Positions 11,439-19,340 of a stretch of DNA of 64,000 bases are shown here, piece after piece; position 1 is the stretch's first letter, and each line of letters begins with the position of its first letter. The notes beneath the pieces were generated by a model. That model saw nothing but the letters and a program-made list of their open reading frames with translations. It was not told the origin of the DNA and made no database searches. This DNA comes from Nakamurella antarctica (GTDB lineage Bacteria; Actinomycetota; Actinomycetes; Mycobacteriales; Nakamurellaceae), in the NCBI RefSeq assembly GCF_003860405.1, contig NZ_CP034170.1:1426001-1490000 (forward strand), in the 5' to 3' direction. A program made the position numbers and the translations under genes.

Positions 11439-11465
11439 TTATCCACAAGCGGGGGGTTATCCACA
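11439..11465 (+). promoter_or_regulatory. Two perfect DnaA-box sequences upstream of yraN
   Basis: TTATCCACA occurs twice on the plus strand (11439-11447 and 11457-11465), 18 bases start to start, between the DUF2469 stop and the yraN start. Both match the consensus DnaA box exactly. A third perfect copy is at 14496. Whether DnaA binds here is inference. Confidence 0.5.
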
Positions 11466-11516
11466 TTCTTGTCAGCACGGCTCCGCTGAAGTGGTGCAAC
11501 TTGGCACGCTGATGTC

Positions 11517-11879
11517 ATGTCAAAAAATATCGAGCTGGGTCGCACCGGCGAAGACCTTGCGGTCGAGCACTACGAAGCATTGGGCTTGACGATAATTTCG
11601 CGTAATTGGCGATGCCGCGAGGGCGAACTGGACATTGTCGCCACGGACCACCGCGACCTTCTTGTCATCTGTGAAGTCAAAACTCGGTCGGGGGTGGGAT
11701 TCGGCTTGCCCGTCGAATCCATTACGAGCGGTAAGCGGCGCAGAATCCGGCGGTTGGCAGCTCTCTGGCTGGGTGAACACCGCACGCGGCCTGATATCCA
11801 CATCCGTTTCGACGTCGTTGGTGTTCTCGCAGAGCCGGGCAAGAGTGTGGAGCTCACCCATATCGAGGGCGCGTTTTAG
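11517..11879 (+). CDS. YraN family (UPF0102) endonuclease-like protein
   Basis: 120-residue YraN/UPF0102 protein with a restriction-endonuclease-like fold. The nuclease-type core is visible: LGRTGEDLAVEHYEALG, then RNWRCREGELDIVA (Glu/Asp), then VICEVKTRSG (ExK). The family sits between rnhB and comM in many bacteria and is presumed to act on branched DNA or in DNA processing; function is unproven in actinobacteria. Here the usual direct link to comM is broken by a 2.7-kb insertion carrying two lipoprotein genes. Confidence 0.9.
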   Translation: MSKNIELGRTGEDLAVEHYEALGLTIISRNWRCREGELDIVATDHRDLLVICEVKTRSGVGFGLPVESITSGKRRRIRRLAALWLGEHRTRPDIHIRFDVVGVLAEPGKSVELTHIEGAF

Positions 11880-11892
11880 TGCCCCGGCGCCA

Positions 11893-13266
11893 CTACGACG
11901 TGAGCACGGCGGATGCGGGGACCACAGTAGATCCGACGTCAAAGACCGCGAGGTAGACAACGGCTTTTGAGCAGGTCACAAATACGCCAGCCGGCCGCTT
12001 GCTACCCAGTTCCGCGGTGATGGTGGTGTCGGTGAGTTGCAAAGTGGCCCAGTCGTCGTCACAGCCGAACAGGAGGAACGCGAACCGGCGGGAACCGTCG
12101 GAAAGTGTTGGCAGCGGGGGGTTCTGGCCCCAAGCCCCGAGGCCAGCAGGGGCGGCCGTGAGTTCCATGGATCTGGGGCCGGTGATGCTCGCGATGTCCA
12201 ACTGCTGGAACGCTGTGGCGGTGATGGCTCCGTCCGGTTGCTGGGCGGTCAGTGTTGCTGCTTTCCCGAGCTCGGTAGAGTTCACGTCAAAGATCGCCAG
12301 GTACTGCAGTGCGGCTGAGCAGTTTGCAGACTCGCCCTGGGTGATCTGCGCGTTGATGGTGGTGGGAGTGAGACGTAGGTCTGCGGAATCGCCGGGGCAG
12401 GCGGTGAGCAGGAAGGCGAACCGGCGTGCGCCAGCCGGGATAGCTGGTACGTCCGGTGCCTTGACGCCCCAGCTGGAAAATTGCTGGGCGCCATCTGAAC
12501 TGGCTGTTAATTCGACACTGCCGAATATGTGCGGAAAGGTTGGCTGCACTTGTTGCAGCGTCACCAGTGACCCGGGAGAGGTGGTCCCACCCGGAATCTC
12601 GCCGGGGTCGACGGCGACGATGGCCACCGTGCTGTTGGCAACTACGCAGTCAGGAATTGGCCCTGCGAGGGTACCGGTGGCAGTGAGGACGAATTTTTCT
12701 CCAACGGCATCGACCACGGCTCCTTGCGGAATTTCGCAGCCCCGATTGATCTCTGCTGCGAGCAACACCTTTCCGGGAGGCACGACTGCAACTTGCTTCC
12801 GCAGCTTGTCCGCGAGTTCGGGGTCAGACCCAGCGGACAGTGCCGTGAAATAGTCGTTGAGCGCCTGCGTGTTGGGGATCCGGACAGTACCCGCAATGGC
12901 AGAAGGCGCCGGAAAAGCGTGGGTTGCCGCAATGGCGAGCAGGTCCGACCCGGGGCCAGTGCCATCGCGCCACACGGTCCCTGTGGGCGGTCCGTCGAGC
13001 GTGGCTTCCCCCGTGCCGGTGGGCGTCAGCGGCTCCGAAGGCGCAGTGGTGATCGTCGGGGACGGATCGCCCGTCGAGGACTTTGATGGCGGCGTAACTG
13101 ATGGCGGCATAACTGACGGCGGCCTCGCTGACGGCGGCGTAGTGGGCGAAGCCGAAGCTGACCCAGCGGCCGTGCTGGCCCCGCACGCGGCGAGAAGGAG
13201 CACTCCCGCAAGGGCGATGAAAGATGAAGCGACGAAACGCAGGCTGGGGTTTTTCTCCGAGGACAT
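11893..13266 (-). CDS. Lipoprotein with duplicated unknown module
   Basis: Predicted surface lipoprotein, 457 residues from the ATG at 13266 (the frame extends to 13362 but the signal peptide starts here). Signal peptide LRFVASSFIALAGVLLLAAC ends in a lipobox with acylated Cys. A Pro/Ser/Thr-rich linker follows, encoded by a 15-bp tandem repeat. The C-terminal half has two copies of a module of about 110 residues: a Trp-Gly step, P-x-G-x-RRFAFLL, a Cys, LTxTTI, a second Cys and YLA(I/V)FDV-x-ST; a weaker third half-copy (CVVANSTVAIVAVDPGE) precedes them. I do not recognise the domain. The gene is antisense to its neighbours and interrupts the conserved yraN-comM link, suggesting local insertion. 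It is divergent from the lipoprotein at 13454. Confidence 0.75.
   Translation of the reverse strand: MSSEKNPSLRFVASSFIALAGVLLLAACGASTAAGSASASPTTPPSARPPSVMPPSVTPPSKSSTGDPSPTITTAPSEPLTPTGTGEATLDGPPTGTVWRDGTGPGSDLLAIAATHAFPAPSAIAGTVRIPNTQALNDYFTALSAGSDPELADKLRKQVAVVPPGKVLLAAEINRGCEIPQGAVVDAVGEKFVLTATGTLAGPIPDCVVANSTVAIVAVDPGEIPGGTTSPGSLVTLQQVQPTFPHIFGSVELTASSDGAQQFSSWGVKAPDVPAIPAGARRFAFLLTACPGDSADLRLTPTTINAQITQGESANCSAALQYLAIFDVNSTELGKAATLTAQQPDGAITATAFQQLDIASITGPRSMELTAAPAGLGAWGQNPPLPTLSDGSRRFAFLLFGCDDDWATLQLTDTTITAELGSKRPAGVFVTCSKAVVYLAVFDVGSTVVPASAVLTS
13085..13144 (+). repeat. 15-bp tandem repeat, four units, inside lipoprotein gene
   Basis: Four adjoining 15-base units of the form GATGGCGGCGTAACT (13085, 13100, 13115, 13130) with a few substitutions. 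On the minus strand they encode the PPSV/PPSA linker repeats of the 11893-13266 lipoprotein. Confidence 0.8.
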
Positions 13267-13325
13267 GGTGAGTAAGACGGCCCAGAGGTCGCAGCGGTTG
13301 CACCCACGGATCCCCGGACTCGATT

Positions 13326-13341
13326 GTGGTGCAAGCACCAC
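13326..13341. promoter_or_regulatory. Operator-like palindrome between divergent lipoprotein genes
   Basis: GTGGTGC-AA-GCACCAC is a perfect 7-bp inverted repeat around two bases. It is placed 60 bases before the minus-strand lipoprotein start and 113 before the plus-strand one. A shared operator is possible; no regulator gene is adjacent. Confidence 0.35.
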
Positions 13342-13453
13342 CATGGAGCCCGGCTGGACCAACGCGAGCCGGAATGTCTTGTTTGTCTTGTCGTGGAGGC
13401 GTAGGTTAAGCGCGCGCGGCTGCCGGTGCTGGCAGTCTCTTGAGGAGGCGGGG

Positions 13454-14248
13454 ATGGTACGAAAGAGTCGATCAGCCTCGGGTAATGCGCCAGTTTGGCG
13501 CTGGGTGACCGTAGCCCTTTCGGTGGTGCTTGTCTCTGGGTGCGGCCCAGATCAAGGGTCAGCCATTAGTACCCTCGCGGCGCCTGCCGTGTCGTCCGGA
13601 GCCCCAGCGGTGGACAGCCCCTCACCGGCCGATGCGCCAGAATCCGGTCAGCCAGGGGAGCCAATTTCTGGGGCAGCTTCCAGCGAGCCGTCCCCTGAAA
13701 CCGGCGGCTCTGCTGCCGCTGAAGGCGCTGCCGCCGAAGGCCCTGCCGCTGAAGAACCTGCCGCTGAAGACCCTGCACCTGAAGCAGTCAGCGAGTTTTG
13801 CGCGTTGTTCTCGGGGGAGGAAATCAGCAAGATCCTCGGAGCAGGCGATTTTCAGAGCGCGAAGGATGTAAGTGTGTCCGGGCCATCGTGTGTGTATGGC
13901 AACCCGATGTATCTGTACACGGTCCTCACCAGCACCGAGGATGTGTCGTCGTACTACGAAGGCGATCTAGAGGGGCTGTCCCCGGCTGATGCTCGCGCGC
14001 GACTGGCCTCTGACATGAGCATCGTCCTCCAAGACCCCGTGATCAGTTCCGGGACTGTCGGCGATTCGGAATCCGTTTTAATCGTCGAACCACCCTCCAT
14101 CGTCGGTCCTTCGGGCACTGCCGGCGTAGTCGCAGACGGCAGGGTTATGCAGGTGTCCGTGACAGGTACCGAATTGGGGGCCGACGGTACGACTTTGTCC
14201 CAGAAGGCGAATGAAATCCTGGTCATGCTGCGGGATCGGCTGAAGTAG
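13454..14248 (+). CDS. DUF3558-like lipoprotein
   Basis: Predicted lipoprotein of 264 residues. The frame is open far upstream (12857), but AGGAGG at 13443-13448 and the signal peptide place the start at the ATG at 13454. Signal peptide WVTVALSVVLVSGC has a lipobox Cys. A linker rich in Ala, Glu and Pro, built from five 15-bp repeats, leads to a globular domain starting at FCALFSGEEISKILGA and containing GPSCVYGNP and SVLIVEPPS, which resembles DUF3558, a family of mycobacterial and actinomycete lipoproteins of unknown function. It is divergent from the preceding lipoprotein and lies in the same insertion between yraN and comM. Confidence 0.75.
   Translation: MVRKSRSASGNAPVWRWVTVALSVVLVSGCGPDQGSAISTLAAPAVSSGAPAVDSPSPADAPESGQPGEPISGAASSEPSPETGGSAAAEGAAAEGPAAEEPAAEDPAPEAVSEFCALFSGEEISKILGAGDFQSAKDVSVSGPSCVYGNPMYLYTVLTSTEDVSSYYEGDLEGLSPADARARLASDMSIVLQDPVISSGTVGDSESVLIVEPPSIVGPSGTAGVVADGRVMQVSVTGTELGADGTTLSQKANEILVMLRDRLK
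13712..13786 (+). repeat. 15-bp tandem repeat, five units, inside lipoprotein gene
   Basis: Five units of about GCTGCCGCTGAAGGC (13712, 13727, 13742, 13757, 13772) encode an Ala-Ala-Glu-x-x linker. Same period as the arrays at 13085 and 14303. Confidence 0.8.
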
Positions 14249-14302
14249 CCCGGCGCTCTTACCCTGTGGGCATGGTGTTTCTGTCCCCAGATGGCTGCCG
14301 GG

Positions 14303-14347
14303 TATTCGGGAGAGCTGTATTCGGAAGGGCTGTGTTCGGAAGGGCTG
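14303..14347 (+). repeat. 15-bp tandem repeat, three units, intergenic
   Basis: TATTCGGGAGAGCTG, TATTCGGAAGGGCTG and TGTTCGGAAGGGCTG follow one another at 14303, 14318 and 14333. Units two and three differ at one base. Confidence 0.8.
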
Positions 14348-14495
14348 TGCCCACCGTTGGTCAGTGAATGCCCAGACGGGTTCGCGGCCGCTAGCGCAGG
14401 GAAGTCCGTGGTCATTGCCAGCAAATCCGGGGAGGACGCCTGGAGGAATGGGTCTGAACCACCGAGCTTCACGTCGCTCGTCCCATTCTGCGGAC

Positions 14496-14504
14496 TTATC
14501 CACA
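14496..14504 (+). promoter_or_regulatory. Perfect DnaA-box sequence upstream of comM
   Basis: TTATCCACA, 95 bases before the comM start. The 13-mer TTATCCACAAGCG here is identical to that at 11439-11451. Confidence 0.45.
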
Positions 14505-14598
14505 AGCGCCTTTTTGTGCACAGCGTGGCACTCCCTGCGGGTGTGCCGTTGCGGCGTAATTGATGGTTATCCTCTGCGCTGGGTGACAGGGGGATCGG

Positions 14599-16113
14599 AT
14601 GCCGTTGTTCTGTACGACGTCGGTGGGGCTGAACGGAATTGAGGGCGAGCTGGTTCGCGTCGAGGTCGATCTTGCTCAGGGACTGCCAGGGACGACGCTG
14701 ATCGGATTGGGCGATACCGCCGTCCAGCAAGCGAAGGACAGGGTGCGGGCGGCGCTGGTGAATTCAGGGGAGACCTGGCCGTCTAGGAGGATCACTATCG
14801 CGCTGTCTCCGGCCTCGTTGCACAAACGCGGTTCGGCTTTTGACCTCCCGATAGCTGTCGCCGTGCTGGCAGCTGCCGGAGCGGTGCCGTTGAACTCAGT
14901 AGACCGAGGGGTGTGGCTGGGGGAGTTGGGTTTGGATGGCCGGGTGCAAGCGGTGCGAGGGGTGCTACCAGCGTTGCTGTCGGCTCGGGCAAGCGGAGTG
15001 AAATTCGCGATTGTGCCGATGGGGAATCTGGCAGAGGCGTCGCTGGTTTCGGGGGTGACGGTGCTGGGAGCGGCGTCGTTGCGTGATGTAGTGCGTTATC
15101 TCCGGGGGGACGCCGACATCTTGACGGCGACCGGTGAGACCTCCCAGGGTTACTGTGCCGAAAGCCCTGATATGGCAGATGTGTTGGGTCAGCCGGAGGC
15201 GCGTGCGGCGCTGGAGCTGGCAGCGGCTGGTGGCCACCATGTAGCGATGGTGGGTCCGCCTGGCGCTGGCAAAACCATGCTGGCGTCGAGACTCCCGGGT
15301 ATCTTGCCGCCGTTGACGACCGAGGAAGCGCTAAAGGTGACGGCGGTTCATTCGGTGGCCGGGGTCTTGAGCTCGAATATGCCGCTAGTAACGATGCCGC
15401 CGTTTATTGATCCACACCACACGGCATCGGATGTTGCCATAATTGGTGGCGGCTCGGGTGTGATTCGGCCGGGGAGTATCTCGCTCGCGCACCGGGGAGT
15501 CCTCTTCTTGGACGAAGCTCCGGAATTCAAACGCAAAGTGCTTGACTGTCTGCGGCAGCCGATGGAGAGCGGCGAAGTCCTCATAGCGAGATCTACTGGT
15601 GTGGCTCGATACCCAGCGCGATTTCAGCTCATTCTGGCCTCTAATCCTTGTGCCTGCGCCGCCGCTCGCGACATTGACTGCACCTGTGCAGCGGGCGCGC
15701 GTATGCGGTACTCCGGCAGGTTGTCCGGGCCACTGATGGACCGTATCGATATTCGTATCAACCTGCCCGCGTTGGACCCGGTATCCATGGCCAGCGCAGA
15801 ACCCGGAGAGGCTTCGGCGCCAATTCTGGAACGTGTGTTGCAGGCGAGAGATCGTGCGCGTCGACGGTGGCTTGGAACCACGTGGACTACCAATTCCGAA
15901 GTGCCGGGATCGATGCTGCGCAAGACGTGGCGGCCGAGCGGGGAGGGCGCCCGACTCCTTGACCGCGCCATCCGGACAGGCCTTCTCACCGGCCGAGGCT
16001 ACGACCGCGTTTTGCGATTGTCGTTGACTGCGGCTGATCTAGCCGAGCGGGATGTGCCCTGCATGTCCGACATCGCTACCGCGCTCGGAATGCGAAGTGG
16101 GGCGGCAGCATGA
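14599..16113 (+). CDS. comM: YifB/ComM family Mg-chelatase-like AAA+ ATPase
   Basis: AAA+ helicase-like protein (ComM/YifB), 504 residues, full length. In Haemophilus and Vibrio ComM drives branch migration during natural transformation. N-terminal Lon-protease-like fold: GLGDTAVQQAKDRVRAAL and SPASLHKRGSAFDLPIAVAVL. AAA+ core: Walker A GPPGAGKTMLASRLPG near residue 220, Walker B LFLDEAPEF, and LDRVDIR-type motif DRIDIRINLP. A four-Cys cluster (NPCACAAARDIDCTC) lies between them, a normal feature of the Mg-chelatase subgroup. The stop overlaps dprA by four bases (ATGA), so the two DNA-processing genes are coupled. Confidence 0.93.
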   Translation: MPLFCTTSVGLNGIEGELVRVEVDLAQGLPGTTLIGLGDTAVQQAKDRVRAALVNSGETWPSRRITIALSPASLHKRGSAFDLPIAVAVLAAAGAVPLNSVDRGVWLGELGLDGRVQAVRGVLPALLSARASGVKFAIVPMGNLAEASLVSGVTVLGAASLRDVVRYLRGDADILTATGETSQGYCAESPDMADVLGQPEARAALELAAAGGHHVAMVGPPGAGKTMLASRLPGILPPLTTEEALKVTAVHSVAGVLSSNMPLVTMPPFIDPHHTASDVAIIGGGSGVIRPGSISLAHRGVLFLDEAPEFKRKVLDCLRQPMESGEVLIARSTGVARYPARFQLILASNPCACAAARDIDCTCAAGARMRYSGRLSGPLMDRIDIRINLPALDPVSMASAEPGEASAPILERVLQARDRARRRWLGTTWTTNSEVPGSMLRKTWRPSGEGARLLDRAIRTGLLTGRGYDRVLRLSLTAADLAERDVPCMSDIATALGMRSGAAA

Positions 16114-17321
16114 TGGATCACCCGACGGTCGACATTCGGATTGCCCGCGCGGGCCTGCTCAGAATGGCCGAGCCGCCCGCTCCTGTTGTTGCGGCATACG
16201 CGGCGAAAGTCGGCTCGATACCAGCTTTTAAGGCGATAGTTTGCCGCACTGCTCCACCTAGCGTGTTGCGGGCCACTGCGGCCAGAACTGCTGGGAGGCA
16301 GCCCGAAGATTTGTATGCGCAGGCACGCCACGACTTGGCTTCAGCGGATGCTATCGGCGCCACTCTGCTCTGCCCCGAAGACAGTTCCTGGCCCACGGCC
16401 GCCCTGACCGCCTTTGAAATGGCGGCGGCTCGGGGTGTCACCGGATCTGCGCCGCCCATCGCCTTATACGTGCTCGGGAATCTGCCACCGAACCTGCCCA
16501 CCGCAGCGGTCACTCTGATTGGATCACGAGCGTGTAGTGGATACGGCGAACGGACTGCTGCTGAAATCAGTGGCGAATTGGCTGCCGATGGCGTGGTCGT
16601 GGTTTCGGGGGGCGCTTTTGGCATCGATACCACCGCACACAGGGCCGCGCTCGCCGTTGATGGCCGATCGGTTGCCGTCTTGGCCTGCGGGATTGACCGA
16701 TCTTATCCGGTAGCCAACACCGCCCTTCTGGCCGCAGTGCGTAAACAGGGGGCAGTCGTCAGTGAATACCCACCCGGCACAACGCCCGCCCGCCACCGAT
16801 TCTTGGTGCGCAATCGATTGCTCGCTGCCTTGGGTGCAGTAACTCTCGTGGTGGAGGCTGGGCGAAGGTCGGGCTCGTTGAGCACTGCGGCGGCGGCCAT
16901 GCATCTGGGACGGGTGGTGATGGCGGTGCCGGGTCCGGTGTCTTCTGCGATGTCGGCTGGATGCCACCTGCTCATCAGAGATCGAGCGGCAATTCTTGCG
17001 ACCTGTGCCGACGATGTTCTTCACGAACTCAGGGGCCTCGACGACCCGAAGCTGTTTGCAGAGCAACAATTCTCGGTGCCGATAATCGGCGCAGACGCAC
17101 GACGCCCTACTGATGGCCTCGATAGCCTGTCGGCCCGGATTTATGACGCCATCCCCGCTCGGGCAGCCGTGACTGTCCAACAGGTATGCGAATCTGCAGG
17201 CGTGACCGGTGCAGAGGCCTTGGCGATTTTACCCGTACTCCACGTCCATGGTTTGGTCGAACGCGACGGCGCTTGTTGGAAATTAGCTACCCGGATGGCC
17301 GCGGCCGTGAACCGAACATGA
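16110..17321 (+). CDS. dprA: DNA-processing protein DprA (Smf)
   Basis: Single-strand DNA binding protein that loads RecA on incoming DNA in transformable species; broadly conserved even in bacteria not known to be competent. 403 residues. The Rossmann-like core is clear: VTLIGSRACSGYGERTA, VVVSGGAFGIDTTAHRAAL, VAVLACGIDRSYPVAN and GAVVSEYPPGTTP, then RNRLLAALGAVTLVVEAG and RSGSLSTAAAAMHLGRVVMAVPG. A C-terminal winged-helix-like segment follows (ARAAVTVQQVCESAGV). ATG at 16110 overlaps the comM stop; an adjacent ATG at 16113 is equally possible. Confidence 0.93.
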   Translation: MMDHPTVDIRIARAGLLRMAEPPAPVVAAYAAKVGSIPAFKAIVCRTAPPSVLRATAARTAGRQPEDLYAQARHDLASADAIGATLLCPEDSSWPTAALTAFEMAAARGVTGSAPPIALYVLGNLPPNLPTAAVTLIGSRACSGYGERTAAEISGELAADGVVVVSGGAFGIDTTAHRAALAVDGRSVAVLACGIDRSYPVANTALLAAVRKQGAVVSEYPPGTTPARHRFLVRNRLLAALGAVTLVVEAGRRSGSLSTAAAAMHLGRVVMAVPGPVSSAMSAGCHLLIRDRAAILATCADDVLHELRGLDDPKLFAEQQFSVPIIGADARRPTDGLDSLSARIYDAIPARAAVTVQQVCESAGVTGAEALAILPVLHVHGLVERDGACWKLATRMAAAVNRT

Positions 17322-17377
17322 AGTGGATAGCGGCGCAATGAGAGCGGTTTCGGGGCTCAGTAGTGTTTTATGAACAT

Positions 17378-17566
17378 ATGACGACTCCCGACCCCCAGCA
17401 CGATAGCCCCATCGCAGATACCGCAATGTTTCGCCGGTTTGTAGACGAAGAGAACCCAGCTCCCGCTCCGGCACCGGCCACCATCAACAAGCGCCTCTGG
17501 CTTTTTGCCGGTGTGGGCGTGGCAGTGGTTGTACTGGCCGTCGTTATTGTCCTCCTCACTCGCTGA
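17378..17566 (+). CDS. Small single-pass membrane protein
   Basis: 62 residues from the ATG at 17378; a GTG at 17363 in the same frame is the alternative start. A hydrophilic N-terminus with a Pro/Ala run (ENPAPAPAPATINKR) leads to one C-terminal transmembrane helix (LWLFAGVGVAVVVLAVVIVLL) ending Thr-Arg, so it is a tail-anchored-type protein with the N-terminus presumably inside. No family recognised. It sits between dprA and xerC; no strong ribosome-binding site is visible. Its stop codon is the first three bases of a 13-bp triplicate repeat. Confidence 0.5.
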   Translation: MTTPDPQHDSPIADTAMFRRFVDEENPAPAPAPATINKRLWLFAGVGVAVVVLAVVIVLLTR

Positions 17567-17602
17567 CCCCTCTCAGTGACCCCTCTCAGTGATCCCTCTC
17601 AG
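17564..17602 (+). repeat. 13-bp tandem triplicate before xerC
   Basis: TGACCCCTCTCAG, TGACCCCTCTCAG and TGATCCCTCTCAG in direct tandem at 17564, 17577 and 17590. The first unit starts with the stop codon of the small membrane protein; the last ends 30 bases before the xerC start. Confidence 0.85.
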
Positions 17603-17632
17603 TGATCACAGATGCTGAGGTGGAAGCTTTGA

Positions 17633-18811
17633 GTGCTGCCCGATCTAACAGCATTACGAGAGAAAAGTGGAAACTCGGGGTTCGCCGTGAAAAAGTCGTC
17701 CAGCTCGTCTTCGGCGATTGCACCGGGTGCTGCTGCACCCACCCCCGCTAAGCCACCTATCAGGGTAGGCGCAGCCGCGAGGGCGGGCCGGCAAACCACT
17801 GCCCGCGTCACCCGCGCCGAACTCCTGCAGGATCTCCTTCCGGAACTCACGGTGACTCTGTCACGGTACGAACGGCATCTGCGCTCGGAGCGAGGGCTCT
17901 CCGATGCCAGCGTTCGGGCGTACCTGGGAGACGTCATCAGCTTGCTGCATCACGCGTCCGTGTTAAAAAAGCCGGAACTCGAGCATCTAGACCTACCGGT
18001 ACTGCGCAGCTGGCTGGCGAAAATGCGCACCGTCGGTGGCGCCCGCACCTCCCTTGCCCGCCGAGCCGCCGCAGCCCGCTCCTTCACCGTCTGGGCGCAT
18101 ACAGCGGGGCTCATCGCCGCCGACCCCGCTGCCCGCTTGGTTGCCCCTCGCACACATCGAACGTTGCCCTCGATTTTGCGCGAGGACCAGGCGGCGCAAC
18201 TACTGAACCATCCACCTGCCTCGGGGCAGCCAGGATGGTCCGCCACCTCGGACGCGCAGCGAGAAGATTTAGCTGGCAACGTGGCCCCAACCTCCCCTCT
18301 CGCGGCTCTCCAGCTGCGAGATAACGCGGCCCTGGAAATGCTGTACGCCACCGGAGTTAGGGTTTCCGAACTCGTCGGGTTAGACATCGATGACGTTGAT
18401 AGACGCCGTCGCGTTATGAGAGTTATCGGTAAAGGCGACAAGGAACGCGTGGTTCCCTATGGTCTGCCAGCCGACAGGGCCCTCGAACTCTGGCTCACCC
18501 AAGGACGTCGACATGTGCTCACTGCAAGCTCCGGAGCGGCAATTTTTCTGGGCGTGCAGGGGCGCCGGATGGACCAGCGAGCCGTGCGGACCCTGGTGCA
18601 CCAGCGCCTTGCGCTCGTCGAGGGCGCACCTGATCTCGGCCCACATGGATTGCGCCATTCCGCAGCGACGCACCTTTTGGAAGGCGGCGCCGATTTGCGA
18701 GCGGTGCAGGAACTATTAGGCCACGCGAGCCTGAACACGACTCAGATCTACACCCACATTTCCGCGGAGCGACTCAGTGCTGTGTATCGACAAGCCCATC
18801 CCAGGGCTTGA
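17633..18811 (+). CDS. xerC: Tyrosine recombinase XerC
   Basis: Site-specific tyrosine recombinase, 392 residues; XerC/XerD resolve chromosome dimers at dif. N-terminal SAM-like core-binding domain (SRYERHLRSERGLSDASVRAYLGD, in part), then the catalytic domain: Arg in ATGVRVSELVGLD, Lys in VIGKGDKERVVP, HGLRHSAATHLL, GHASLNTTQIYTH with nucleophile Tyr. All catalytic residues are present. The GTG start at 17633 (AGGTGG upstream) gives an unusual Ala/Ser-rich N-terminal extension of about 65 residues; a GTG at 17687 would shorten it by 18. Position between dprA and rpsB matches mycobacterial xerC. Its 3' end overlaps the convergent M23 gene by 38 bases. Confidence 0.9.
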   Translation: MLPDLTALREKSGNSGFAVKKSSSSSSAIAPGAAAPTPAKPPIRVGAAARAGRQTTARVTRAELLQDLLPELTVTLSRYERHLRSERGLSDASVRAYLGDVISLLHHASVLKKPELEHLDLPVLRSWLAKMRTVGGARTSLARRAAAARSFTVWAHTAGLIAADPAARLVAPRTHRTLPSILREDQAAQLLNHPPASGQPGWSATSDAQREDLAGNVAPTSPLAALQLRDNAALEMLYATGVRVSELVGLDIDDVDRRRRVMRVIGKGDKERVVPYGLPADRALELWLTQGRRHVLTASSGAAIFLGVQGRRMDQRAVRTLVHQRLALVEGAPDLGPHGLRHSAATHLLEGGADLRAVQELLGHASLNTTQIYTHISAERLSAVYRQAHPRA

Positions 18812-19340
18812 GCCGAATCCGCAGCGGAGCGAGCAGACTCGTCGGGTCTAGATAGGTCCCGCCGATCTTCGCGCCCCAATGCAAGCACGATGCTGGGGCG
18901 CACTTCGCATGCCCACGCTCCAGAACGCCGATCTGTTCGCCTGCCTCCACCATCGATCCGGCGATCACCGATGCCGTCACCGGTTCGTAAGTAGTGCGGA
19001 GGCCGCCGGAATGCTCCACCGACACCACGCCGCGACCTGCTAAATTCCCCGCGTACACCACCTTTCCCGCATTTGCAGCAAGCACCGCGTCCTGCGGGGC
19101 ACCTCCCAGATCCACTCCTCGATGGCCGGGCCCATACTCCTGAGTTGGAGGGAGGAACAGGGTGAGGACGGGCGGAATGGGTGCCAGCGGCCACCTGAAA
19201 CCGGTATCCGATGTGGAGGTCTTGGCCACTTCCGGGACCTGCCAGGCGAGCGGGTCACCGACGGTGCGGGCCGCGCCGGAGTCGGGAAGTGGGACAGGAA
19301 GCACCATCACGCACCACAGCATTATCGAGAACCGAAACAT
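18774..19340 (-). CDS. Secreted M23 family peptidase
   Basis: LytM/M23-type cell-wall endopeptidase-like protein, 188 residues, convergent with xerC. The N-terminus MFRFSIMLWCVMVLPVPL looks like a short signal peptide. The zinc ligands His and Asp are in GHRGVDLGG. The usual second motif HxH reads SCLHWG, so the first His is replaced by Cys and only the second is kept. The position between xerC and rpsB matches Rv2891 of M. tuberculosis, an M23-type protein. It may be an active peptidase with an altered site or a non-catalytic binding protein. Confidence 0.85.
   Translation of the reverse strand: MFRFSIMLWCVMVLPVPLPDSGAARTVGDPLAWQVPEVAKTSTSDTGFRWPLAPIPPVLTLFLPPTQEYGPGHRGVDLGGAPQDAVLAANAGKVVYAGNLAGRGVVSVEHSGGLRTTYEPVTASVIAGSMVEAGEQIGVLERGHAKCAPASCLHWGAKIGGTYLDPTSLLAPLRIRLKPWDGLVDTQH

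Larger units (their letters stand above)
14249..14598. other. Gene-free gap upstream of comM
   Basis: I see no convincing gene in these 350 bases; short open frames on both strands lack ribosome-binding sites and family features. The gap contains a three-unit 15-bp repeat (14303-14347) and a perfect DnaA-box sequence (14496-14504). Confidence 0.6.

Noticed and set aside
12857-13453. N-terminal extension of the DUF3558-like lipoprotein frame
   Set aside because: It is antisense to the other lipoprotein gene, and the Shine-Dalgarno sequence plus signal peptide place the start at 13454.
14291-14563. 90-codon plus-strand open frame between the lipoprotein gene and comM
   Set aside because: No ribosome-binding site, no family features, and it is partly made of the intergenic 15-bp repeat.
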